Assembly: GCA_029865845.1 (NCBI GenBank) | Contig: JARXAM010000023.1 | Location: 50,663-114,662, forward strand | DNA length: 64,000 bases | Origin: Rhodoferax sp. | GTDB taxonomy: Bacteria > Pseudomonadota > Gammaproteobacteria > Burkholderiales > Burkholderiaceae_C | Reading direction: 5' to 3' | Shown: positions 52,116 to 60,663 of the stretch, one piece after another | Position numbering within the stretch: the stretch's first letter is position 1 | Layout of the letters: every line of letters starts with the position of its first letter | Made by a program: the position numbers and the translations under genes | Notes under the pieces: model-generated | The model's database searches: none | Told to the model about the DNA's origin: nothing | Seen by the model: only the letters and a program-made list of their open reading frames with translations

Positions 52116-55100
52116 TCAGGGCTTGGCGCAGTCGATGACCAGTACCGTGATCTTGTGCTTCAACTCGCGGGGTACGGTGGCAGTCAGTCGTTGTTGGAGT
52201 TCGTGCGGGGTTTTGGGCTTGTGTCCGCCGTCAGCAGCTGTGATATTTTTGAAAGCTCCGGTGAACCAAAAGACGATGTACACCCCATACCCATCGCTGC
52301 CACGCTCGCGGCTGTATTTGGCGATGAGTTGCTCGTGAACGGCTTTCCATACATCTCTATGTGAGTCTCGTTTGATCTCTATGGGTATCTGGTTCGCTCC
52401 ATACATAACTTTGATGTCTGCGCGCTTGTGCTCTGCATACGCGCCCTCTTGCTCTGCATGGACCTTTAGTGGGCCAAAGACCTTCTTGAGGTCCGACAGT
52501 AAGGCGTCACGGCAGTCGTTTTCTAGCCGAGGTGTGTCCGCGTTCCAGTACTGTGTGTAGTCGTTGGTGTTTCCGTGGCGGATTTCTCTTGCCAGTAGGT
52601 TCAACTGGTCTACCACCAGCGCATGCAAGTCTGCTGCGTTGGCCGGCTCCAGGTTGGCCAGGGTGTGGCATACCTCGGTGACGGAAGCGGGACGGAAGAG
52701 GGCTTTGCGGCGCAGGATGTTTTGTTCATAGCGCGCACGTTGGAGTCTTTCTTCCCATGGCTTGAGGGCACGCCGCCCAATCAGGTTGTCCAGCAAGCCT
52801 TGTGCTTCGTTTGAAGGACTTGATGCGAGGGCATTGATGAGATGCTGCACATAGCGAACAGTTTCTCTGGCAGGGGTCACTGTGTGAATTTCTCCGGTTT
52901 CCGTATCTTCGGGTGGCGTGAAATTTGGACCCAAATGTTCAATGAATAGTGCCGCCGCATCTAAGCTCAGCGTTGTGGAGTCATCAGATTCAAGAAAATG
53001 TCCCCTCAGCAGATCGGATGCATGTGCAGCACGAGACTGGTTGGTTCCAAGGTACTGTTTCAATTGGCTCAAGTAGAGCGTTGGTGCAACCTGAACACCT
53101 GCGGTGAGCCAATACACGCGTTGTGCAACATCCAGGTTAGCCATCGCAAGACGTTTTGCGATGAGAGAAAGTTGCTCTGAACGCGGTAGCTCGGGGAGCA
53201 CGCGCTTGATCAGCGATCGCACATACTGCAGTTGGGTTGCAGTAAGTCTGGTTGGTAGTGATTCGATAATGCTGGCTGCGATGGGGAGGCGAATGGCGTG
53301 GAGGACATCGTCATGGATAAAAGCATTCAGCCCGGACAAATGTGTAGCCTTTTTTGAAAGTTCTTTTTGGACCAAGGTTTGCAAAATGGGGGTTACCAAG
53401 TCCGGCCGTTCTTCGGTTAACTTGGCGAACCAAGTTGGCGGCGTCCGGTCTCTGCTGGTCAGCCGAAATGCAATCAGTGTTCGAAGTAGTTCCTGACGGA
53501 GGTTCAGCGCATCTGACGGTGACTCTTGAAACCTCAAATGCATTGCTGCCAAGCACGCAGCCGAGATACGAAGAAATCGACTCTCTACATGCAAATCAAG
53601 AATTTGCTTTGCATCCGGGAGATCAGTCCGATGCAAGCATTGGCGCAGCCCTTCCAGAGCCAAGTCCACCCAGTAGGTGTTTTCTTGGCAAAGTTTGAGC
53701 AATCTTTCCTCAGGGGATTTCAGGTTGCTGTTGTGCAAGGCATCCAGGTAGGCTTGCCCGATTTCTCTGAGTAAATCGAAGTGTGCTTCTTGGGTGGAGA
53801 GTTTGGGGAGCTCGGCGGCAAGAAACAGCCGCCTTTTTTGTTGGCGTTGCGTTGTCTTGTATGTGTTGTTCTGCTCGTTGATGGATAGCTGGACTTCATC
53901 AGGCGGGTAAGGTGACGACAAGATAGCGGTGTTGATCCAGTCGAGATCATTCGGGTGGTTTTCTGCCCATGACGACAAGCGATCGATTGCTGCTTCACTT
54001 CCGTCAATTTGTTTGGCAATTTCAAATGACTCGCGGATCAAGACCTTCCTCAGCTCTTCATTGCAGCTTTCGGCAAGGTGCAGATACCAGCTGGGTGCGT
54101 CGCTTGATTGGGGGGCGTTGCATAACGTGTTCCATAAGGTTTGCACGTACTTTCTTGCTAAACCTTGGGAGCCGTCAAACTTTGTTAGTCCGTATTCGAA
54201 GAGCGCTTTGTAATGTGCCGGGTGATCAATAAACCATTGGCTTAGTGCCTCGCGGTTGTCCTGTTCCAAGCCGTTTTCTCCGTAATCGCCCACGCCAAGT
54301 GATAGCCATTGGTAGACCGTTGCGGTGTCACTTATCTCGCCAAAATGAGTAACGGTTTCTACAAGCAGGTTCCCCACCATTGCAGATAGCTCATATTCAC
54401 CGCCGTCTGAGCTCAACCGGATGTTGCTTGTGACCAAGGAGTCCATCAGGTCGGGGAGCGCCTCGCGCGGTGTGTAACGCGACAGATGGCTCCAGAATTC
54501 CCATTGGCTGTTGTTGAGCTTGAGTGATCTGGGGGTGAAGTAGCCCCAGATTTCTTGGGTAGAGAGGCTGTTCGGATAAAGGTGCTTTAACAGCTCGCCC
54601 AATAGAGCGTCGTCACCGTCCTCAATGCTCTTGTTCCAGACTTGCTCCAGAAGTTCTCTTGTGATCGTCCAATCGTGGTTCGTTTGGCCTGTGATGCACA
54701 GCACTCCCAATGCGCTCTGCCGTATCTCCGAGCGGTAGGTCGCATCGCTGACTAACCGAACTAACTCGCCAGTCAAGCCCGGCATGGCTTGCCCATGCTC
54801 CATCGCCTCCAACACACAGTCCAACACCGCTTGGTGTGCGGGGCTGCGGTCAGGAGATTCGAGCCATTCCCGGAACGTGGCTTCCATGTCGGGTGTGGCC
54901 AATGCACCAAACGGTCTGCTGGCCCAGTTCTGGCTGCGAAAGTGCGCGTAGCGTTGGGCCTCGCGCTGCAAGGCTTGGAGGATGTGCTTCTTTTCGGCCA
55001 CGCTGAATCGCAACACATCGCCGTGTAGCACCAGCCCGAGTGCATCCTGGTCTATCAAGGTACGCCGGACGCTCTCATCTGTCACGACCGCCAACCATGC

Positions 55101-56156
55101 ATGCAACCCCCGCAGTTCGGGCACTACGCCACCGTCTTCGCCCTGGATGAGTGCGAGCACGCGGTTCGCGGGCAGGTGACTGCGTATCCGGTCGGCCAGA
55201 TACGTCGCGCCCAAATACTCCGCCACGGTGCGGTGCACGGGGGTGAAGTTCCCTTGGCCGTCGCTGGAAAAAAGGTGGGTATCTAGTGCTTTGTTGCAGG
55301 CATCCGTGCTCGGTGTGCCCGCACCGCCGGAAAGTAGCATGGTCAGCACCATCGTATGCGGGGTGTCCTGTTTTGGGCGCTGAAATGCAATGGCAGAGCT
55401 ACCGGATAGCAGCATGACTGCGCACAGGTAGCCTGCAGCATTTAAGAGCTGTGCATCGGGGATGGAGTTGCGGCGCTGCGCGTCGAGGTGAACTTGGTTT
55501 TGTTCTTGGACCAGTTTGGTGCAGGCTTTTTCGTACACCTCCGCCTTGCTGCGGGGCCAGCGCTCTGCGGAGTTGCCTACCGCCTCCACCAACATGCGCA
55601 GGGTTTGCGGGTTGGTGAGCAGGCCGCCCAAGTCTTTGTGATGGGCTTGGTCTACAAAAGCTTGTGCGTCTGCTTCGCTCGCTTTGAGCCAAAGGGCTGT
55701 GAATTGCAGAATCTGTGCATCGTTGAGTTCTGTCAGATGAAGCTCTGCAAACTCACCTTCGCCCGCCAGCCGCTCCAAGGCGTCGCTGTCGGTACTGCCG
55801 CGCCAGTCGGCTTCGCGGCACGAAAGGCGAAAGGGCGGGGTGTCCATAGCATTGAGTTTGATGCGGATGTCCTTCAAAGGGGATCGCCCCTCCAGTGCGG
55901 CCGCTTCATCCAGACCGTCAATGAAGATGGGGTGTCGGTAGCCGTCGGGCGGCGTGAGGTCCAGAAAGTCGCTGGCTTTGAGGTATTCGCCCCCTTCTTG
56001 TTCGGCCAAGATTTTGAAAGTCGTGGTCTTTCCTGCGCCAGGGTCCCCCAGCAGCACCCACGCGCGCAGGCTTTGGTAGTCCGCCAACGGCCTGGCCTCG
56101 GTGAGTGAGCCATCCGGCTTTCTTGCACAAACTGTCCGCTCGATGGCTAACCTCAT
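52116..56156 (-). CDS. NACHT/STAND-like P-loop NTPase with long helical region and C-terminal PD-(D/E)XK-like nuclease motif
   Basis: 1346 aa; Walker A VLLGDPGAGKTTTF, Walker B-like PIFIDGLDEAA, C-terminal RADIKVMYGANQIPIEIKRDSHRDVWKAVHEQLIAKYS...GYGVYIVFWF. Confidence 0.75.
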   Translation of the reverse strand: MRLAIERTVCARKPDGSLTEARPLADYQSLRAWVLLGDPGAGKTTTFKILAEQEGGEYLKASDFLDLTPPDGYRHPIFIDGLDEAAALEGRSPLKDIRIKLNAMDTPPFRLSCREADWRGSTDSDALERLAGEGEFAELHLTELNDAQILQFTALWLKASEADAQAFVDQAHHKDLGGLLTNPQTLRMLVEAVGNSAERWPRSKAEVYEKACTKLVQEQNQVHLDAQRRNSIPDAQLLNAAGYLCAVMLLSGSSAIAFQRPKQDTPHTMVLTMLLSGGAGTPSTDACNKALDTHLFSSDGQGNFTPVHRTVAEYLGATYLADRIRSHLPANRVLALIQGEDGGVVPELRGLHAWLAVVTDESVRRTLIDQDALGLVLHGDVLRFSVAEKKHILQALQREAQRYAHFRSQNWASRPFGALATPDMEATFREWLESPDRSPAHQAVLDCVLEAMEHGQAMPGLTGELVRLVSDATYRSEIRQSALGVLCITGQTNHDWTITRELLEQVWNKSIEDGDDALLGELLKHLYPNSLSTQEIWGYFTPRSLKLNNSQWEFWSHLSRYTPREALPDLMDSLVTSNIRLSSDGGEYELSAMVGNLLVETVTHFGEISDTATVYQWLSLGVGDYGENGLEQDNREALSQWFIDHPAHYKALFEYGLTKFDGSQGLARKYVQTLWNTLCNAPQSSDAPSWYLHLAESCNEELRKVLIRESFEIAKQIDGSEAAIDRLSSWAENHPNDLDWINTAILSSPYPPDEVQLSINEQNNTYKTTQRQQKRRLFLAAELPKLSTQEAHFDLLREIGQAYLDALHNSNLKSPEERLLKLCQENTYWVDLALEGLRQCLHRTDLPDAKQILDLHVESRFLRISAACLAAMHLRFQESPSDALNLRQELLRTLIAFRLTSRDRTPPTWFAKLTEERPDLVTPILQTLVQKELSKKATHLSGLNAFIHDDVLHAIRLPIAASIIESLPTRLTATQLQYVRSLIKRVLPELPRSEQLSLIAKRLAMANLDVAQRVYWLTAGVQVAPTLYLSQLKQYLGTNQSRAAHASDLLRGHFLESDDSTTLSLDAAALFIEHLGPNFTPPEDTETGEIHTVTPARETVRYVQHLINALASSPSNEAQGLLDNLIGRRALKPWEERLQRARYEQNILRRKALFRPASVTEVCHTLANLEPANAADLHALVVDQLNLLAREIRHGNTNDYTQYWNADTPRLENDCRDALLSDLKKVFGPLKVHAEQEGAYAEHKRADIKVMYGANQIPIEIKRDSHRDVWKAVHEQLIAKYSRERGSDGYGVYIVFWFTGAFKNITAADGGHKPKTPHELQQRLTATVPRELKHKITVLVIDCAKP

Positions 56157-57430
56157 GCTGCCTCTAGCCAGTGCGTTAGCGGATACGACAAAAACTCCGT
56201 CAGGTTTACGCCACCCGTGCCCACCAGCAGCGTGTTGCTGCCGTTGTGCTGCTTGGCGAACTCGTTCATACCGCCGAGGGCGCCTACGCTGGGGCCGCTC
56301 TTCACTTCGATGGCAGTGCGGCGCAGTGCGTCGTTGATGACAAAGTCAACTTCATAGGGGCTTTCGCGCCAGTAGCCGATCTCCTCATGGGGGCGAGCGC
56401 TGTTACAAAGGTGTGCGCCAACACTACTCTCTACCAGTCGGCCCCAGTAGCTGCGATCGGCTTGCGCTTGGGCAAATGTGTAGGGTGTGGCGCTGGACAT
56501 GAGCGCCGTGTTGAGTACCTGAAACTTGGGCGCCGACGCACGTTTGCGGGCTGCTCCTACGTGGTACTTTTGCAAGCCCATGAGCAGGCCCGCATTTCCC
56601 AGCAGATCTAGATAACCCGCCAGCGTGGTTTCGTTGCCCGCGTCTTGCAATTGGCCTTTCACTTTGCCCAGCGCCAAAATTTGGCCGGAGTAAATGGAGC
56701 CTAAGGTGAATAGCTGCTTGAGCAGCGCGGGTTTATCCACGCGCGCCATTTGAAGAATGTCGGTTTCAATGCTGGGCTGCACCAAGCTGGCCAGCACGTA
56801 GTTACGCCAGCGCTCTTCGTCTCGGATGAGTGGGGCGCTGCCGGGATAGCCGCCAAAATAGATGTACTCATGGAGGTTGAAGTCAAAGGCGTGGTGCATT
56901 TCTACAAAAGACCAATGTGCGGCGCGAATCAGCTCGTAGCGTCCGGTCAAACTTTCGGTCAGGCCCTTTTGAAGGAGAAGGGGCGAACTGCCCAGTAGCA
57001 CCACGTGCATGGGCAGGCCACGTGCGCGGTCGGCGTCCCATAGGCCCTTGACGGTGTCGGGCCAGCGGGGAATCTTCTGAATTTCATCCAGAACCAACAC
57101 GAACGGCGAACTCGGGTTCCTTTCATGGTGTGCTTCGCACTCCGCGCGAGCGGATTGCCAGGTCCTAACCAGCCACGCGGCATTGCGGGGGATGCCGTCT
57201 ATGTCGGCTGTTTCATACCCGTTGATTCCCCAAGGAGGCATTGACAAGTTGCGTGTCCAAGGCTCTCCATCGGGGTCTACCGACACAAAGCGGTGCGCCA
57301 GGTCTTCAATCGCTTGGCGAACCATCGTGGTCTTTCCGACTTGGCGAGGCCCCGCCACCATCGTTATGAAACGAGGGACTTCTTGCAGTCGGTTTTTGAG
57401 CGTTTGAACGTGTGGACGTTGAAAGTTCAT
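56153..57430 (-). CDS. AAA ATPase with DUF4143-type C-terminal domain
   Basis: 425 aa; Walker A VAGPRQVGKTTMV, Walker B FVLVLDEIQKIPRW, YWRESPYEVDFVINDALRRTAIEVKSG. Confidence 0.88.
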   Translation of the reverse strand: MNFQRPHVQTLKNRLQEVPRFITMVAGPRQVGKTTMVRQAIEDLAHRFVSVDPDGEPWTRNLSMPPWGINGYETADIDGIPRNAAWLVRTWQSARAECEAHHERNPSSPFVLVLDEIQKIPRWPDTVKGLWDADRARGLPMHVVLLGSSPLLLQKGLTESLTGRYELIRAAHWSFVEMHHAFDFNLHEYIYFGGYPGSAPLIRDEERWRNYVLASLVQPSIETDILQMARVDKPALLKQLFTLGSIYSGQILALGKVKGQLQDAGNETTLAGYLDLLGNAGLLMGLQKYHVGAARKRASAPKFQVLNTALMSSATPYTFAQAQADRSYWGRLVESSVGAHLCNSARPHEEIGYWRESPYEVDFVINDALRRTAIEVKSGPSVGALGGMNEFAKQHNGSNTLLVGTGGVNLTEFLSYPLTHWLEAA

Positions 57431-57460
57431 ACATTGTGAGTAAATTTACTCACAATGTAT
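57429..57460. promoter_or_regulatory. Perfect 32-bp palindrome at the start of the DUF4143/NACHT operon
   Basis: ATACATTGTGAGTAAATTTACTCACAATGTAT is identical to its reverse complement; includes first two bases of the start codon at 57430. Confidence 0.95.
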
Positions 57461-57483
57461 TCTCTTTGTGCTGGGTGCGTCAA
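57454..57483 (-). promoter_or_regulatory. Candidate sigma70-type promoter for the DUF4143/NACHT operon
   Basis: Minus strand TTGACG - 18 nt - TACATT; -10 box lies inside the palindrome. Confidence 0.45.
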
Positions 57484-57566
57484 CGTGAACCGCTCGCCGT
57501 GGAGGTATTGGCTATTGATGTAAGTTGCCGAGAGGCGCGCAGACATATCCCTTTTAAAATCCGCCG

Positions 57567-58316
57567 ATGAACCTCCTGGCCCTGGACACCGGAACCGAAT
57601 ACCTCTCCATCGCGCTGCGCACCGGCGAGGCCGGGAGCACGCGGGTGGTGGAGCACCACGGACCTGGCGGTGCGAAGGCCTCTACCGATGTGTTGGCCGC
57701 TGTGCAGCGCATGGTGGAGCAGGCGGGCTTGCGGTTTAACCAGCTCGATGCCATCTGTTTCGGCAGTGGGCCTGGCTCGTTCACGGGGCTGCGCACCGCC
57801 TGCTCGGTGGTGCAAGGGCTTGCTTTTGGTGCAGATGTGCCGGTGCTACCGGTGGACTCGCTGCTCGCCGTGGCAGAAGACGCCCGTTGGCGCGCGGCAC
57901 CGCATGCCGCCAGCGTGCAGGTGACGGCCTTGCTGGACGCCCGCATGGATGAGATGTACGTGGGCGAGTACCTGTTTACCCAAGGGCACTGGCAGGTCGT
58001 GCAACCCGCCACTTTGTTGCGTCCGCAAGACCTGCATGTGCAGCAGGCCCATGCCAATGGGCCGCACCTGCTGGCGGGCAACGTGTTCGAGGTGTATGCC
58101 AACCACCTGCGTGCATGGGCTGCGCCCGCCCAACAGCGTGCGTCGGCCTTGCCCACGGCGGCAGCCATGCTGCGCATGGCACCAGCGATGCTGGCCCAAG
58201 GCCTTGCGGTCGACGCCGCATTGGCCATGCCCCGCTACATCCGCGACAAGGTTGCCAAAACCACCGCCGAGCGTGAGGCTGAGAAGGCCGCCGCCCACGC
58301 GGTTGCTGCACTATGA
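57567..58316 (+). CDS. tsaB: tRNA threonylcarbamoyladenosine biosynthesis protein TsaB
   Basis: NLLALDTGTEYLSIAL; ICFGSGPGSFTGLRTACSVVQGLAFG. Confidence 0.95.
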   Translation: MNLLALDTGTEYLSIALRTGEAGSTRVVEHHGPGGAKASTDVLAAVQRMVEQAGLRFNQLDAICFGSGPGSFTGLRTACSVVQGLAFGADVPVLPVDSLLAVAEDARWRAAPHAASVQVTALLDARMDEMYVGEYLFTQGHWQVVQPATLLRPQDLHVQQAHANGPHLLAGNVFEVYANHLRAWAAPAQQRASALPTAAAMLRMAPAMLAQGLAVDAALAMPRYIRDKVAKTTAEREAEKAAAHAVAAL

Positions 58317-58804
58317 GCGGTGCCTCCCTGCGCGCCATGGAGGCTGCGCAGCAAGAAGCTACGTTTGTGCCGCTGGTGGCCGACCAGCTGGACCGGGTGC
58401 TCCACGTAGAGCACCAGGCTTACTCGCACCCCTGGAGCCGCGCCAACTTTATGGACACGCTGCACAGTGGCTACCAAGCCCAATTGCTGATTGCCAACGA
58501 CCACGTGCTGGGCTACTTTGTGGCCATGAAAGGCGTAGACGAAGTGCATTTGCTCAACCTCACCGTGGCACCGGCCTTCCAGCGTCAGGGCTGGGCACGG
58601 GTCCTGTTGGATGCATTGGCGGTTTGGTCGCGTGGCCAAGGCGCGCAGTGCCTGTGGCTGGAGGTGCGGGCTGGCAACATGCGGGCCTTGCAGATTTATG
58701 AAACCCATGGCTACGTGCGCATGGGTGTGCGCAAAGCGTATTACCCCGCCGCAGCCGGGCAGCGTGAAGACGCGGTGGTCATGCGCCTGGCGCTGGAGCA
58801 CTAA
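58313..58804 (+). CDS. rimI: Ribosomal protein S18 alanine N-acetyltransferase
   Basis: GNAT motif LLNLTVAPAFQRQGWARVLLDAL; LEVRAGNMRALQIYETHGY; overlaps tsaB stop. Confidence 0.92.
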   Translation: MSGASLRAMEAAQQEATFVPLVADQLDRVLHVEHQAYSHPWSRANFMDTLHSGYQAQLLIANDHVLGYFVAMKGVDEVHLLNLTVAPAFQRQGWARVLLDALAVWSRGQGAQCLWLEVRAGNMRALQIYETHGYVRMGVRKAYYPAAAGQREDAVVMRLALEH

Positions 58805-58808
58805 GCCC

Positions 58809-59696
58809 ATGGCACTGCACCTTGACAAGCGCCAACGCGCCATGCTGCTGGAGATGGGGGTACACGTCTGGCTGCCGGGCACCGACTTTGGGGTGGTGCC
58901 CGATGCGGCGGGGCTAGACGCCGCCCCTGCACAGCCCGCCCGTCCGCAGCCCCCCCTGGCGGTGCCGTCCGCGCCACCCGCGTCGGCAGGGGCCACCCGA
59001 GCGGCTGCGCCGCTTGCACCCCCCACACGTCCGGCACGCCCCGCACCGTCATCACCGTCTGCCCCGCCCCCGGTTTCCGCACCGGTTTCGATGCAAGCGC
59101 CTTCGCTAGAGGGTTTGGACTGGGCGGGCATGGCAGATGTGGCGGCACGCTGCCAAGCCTGTGGATTGTGTGCGGGCCGCAAGCACGGCACCCTGAGCGC
59201 CGTGGCCCCGCCCCAGGCGGATTGGATGGTGGTGGGCGACCCGCCCGACGAGCACGAAGACAGCGCGGGCCAGCCATTTGTGGAAGACCCCGGCCTGCTG
59301 CTGGGCAACATGCTCAAGGCGGTGGGCGTGAGCCGCACGGGCCAGGGCGCGACAGGGGCCTATGCCACCAACATTGTCAAATGCCGCCCGCCTTACGGAC
59401 GCAACCCCTCGCCCGCCGACCTGGCCCAATGCGCGCACTTCCTCCAGCGGGAAATAGCGCAGGTTCAGCCCAAAGTCATCTTTGCCGTCGGGCGCTTTGC
59501 CATTCAAACCCTGCTCTCTGAGCATGGCGCCTTGGCCACCCAGCCCTTGGGCAAATTGCGTGGCACGGTATACCGTTATCGCGGCATCCCGGTGGTGGTG
59601 AGTTACCACCCGCAGTTGCTGCTGCGCAATAGCGCAGACAAAGCCAAGGCCTGGGCCGACCTGTGCCTGGCCATGGACACCCTGCCTCCTTCTTAA
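58809..59696 (+). CDS. Uracil-DNA glycosylase superfamily protein (family 4-like)
   Basis: CQACGLCAGRKHG...WMVVGDPPDEHEDSAGQPFVEDPGLLLGNML...NIVKCRPPYGRNP; Pro-rich N-terminal linker; ATG at 58809. Confidence 0.85.
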   Translation: MALHLDKRQRAMLLEMGVHVWLPGTDFGVVPDAAGLDAAPAQPARPQPPLAVPSAPPASAGATRAAAPLAPPTRPARPAPSSPSAPPPVSAPVSMQAPSLEGLDWAGMADVAARCQACGLCAGRKHGTLSAVAPPQADWMVVGDPPDEHEDSAGQPFVEDPGLLLGNMLKAVGVSRTGQGATGAYATNIVKCRPPYGRNPSPADLAQCAHFLQREIAQVQPKVIFAVGRFAIQTLLSEHGALATQPLGKLRGTVYRYRGIPVVVSYHPQLLLRNSADKAKAWADLCLAMDTLPPS

Positions 59697-59705
59697 AATC
59701 ACCCC

Positions 59706-60554
59706 ATGACATTTCTTGACCAGTTGCGCAACGCCGAGCGCCAAAACGGCTCCCTGTTGTGCGTGGGCCTGGACCCCGAACCCGCCAAATTTCCAGACCA
59801 CCTGCGGGGCGACGTCAGCAAGATCTACGACTTTTGCGCTGCCATCGTGGACGCCACCGCCGACCTGGTAATTGCCTTCAAACCCCAGATCGCCTACTTC
59901 GCTGCGCACGGCGCCGAGGCACAATTAGAAAGGCTCATGGTCCACATGCGCCGTGTGGCACCCCACGTGCCCGTCATTCTGGATGCCAAACGTGGCGACA
60001 TTGGCAGCACGGCCGAGCAGTACGCCAAAGAAGCATTTGAGCGCTACGGGGCTGACGCAGTCACCCTCTCGCCCTTCATGGGATTTGACTCGGTGCAGCC
60101 CTATCTGAAGTACCACGGCAAAGGAGCGTTTTTGCTGTGCCGCACCTCCAACCCCGGAGGGGACGACTTCCAGCCCCAGCACCTGCGCGACCTGCCCGGC
60201 CAGCCGCGCTTGTACGAGCACATTGCGGCGCTGGCCCAAGGCCCTTGGAACCTCAATGGCCAGTTGGGTCTCGTGGTGGGGGCGACCTACCCGGCAGAAA
60301 TTGAGCGCGTGCGCGCCTTGGCCCCTACCGTTCCGCTACTCATACCCGGCGTGGGCGCCCAAGGCGGCGACGCCGTGGCCACGGTGCGGGCGGGCTGGCG
60401 GTCGGAACAAGGCCAGACGACGGCACCCATTGTGGTGAACTCGTCCCGCGCCATCCTGTATGCCTCTGCAGCCGCCGACTTTGCTGCGCTGGCCCGCCAA
60501 GCGGCCATGCACACGCGTGCGGTGCTCAACGCGGCCGCTGACGACTGTAAATAG
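59706..60554 (+). CDS. pyrF: Orotidine 5'-phosphate decarboxylase
   Basis: [46 protein letters not shown]. Confidence 0.96.
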   Translation: MTFLDQLRNAERQNGSLLCVGLDPEPAKFPDHLRGDVSKIYDFCAAIVDATADLVIAFKPQIAYFAAHGAEAQLERLMVHMRRVAPHVPVILDAKRGDIGSTAEQYAKEAFERYGADAVTLSPFMGFDSVQPYLKYHGKGAFLLCRTSNPGGDDFQPQHLRDLPGQPRLYEHIAALAQGPWNLNGQLGLVVGATYPAEIERVRALAPTVPLLIPGVGAQGGDAVATVRAGWRSEQGQTTAPIVVNSSRAILYASAAADFAALARQAAMHTRAVLNAAADDCK

Positions 60555-60663
60555 TGGGTAAGCAGATGTAAGACCTTTAGGCCCAACCGCCCTTCGTGTC
60601 TATTCTGGCCACTGCGCATGGTGCATGCGTGTGGCTCAGGTAGACAAATAAGGGAGGGCCCTC

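Noticed and set aside
60616-60630. cgcatg-gtg-catgcg inverted repeat upstream of the DUF1800 gene
   Set aside because: 6-bp arms with a 3-nt loop are expected by chance in GC-rich DNA; no supporting context.
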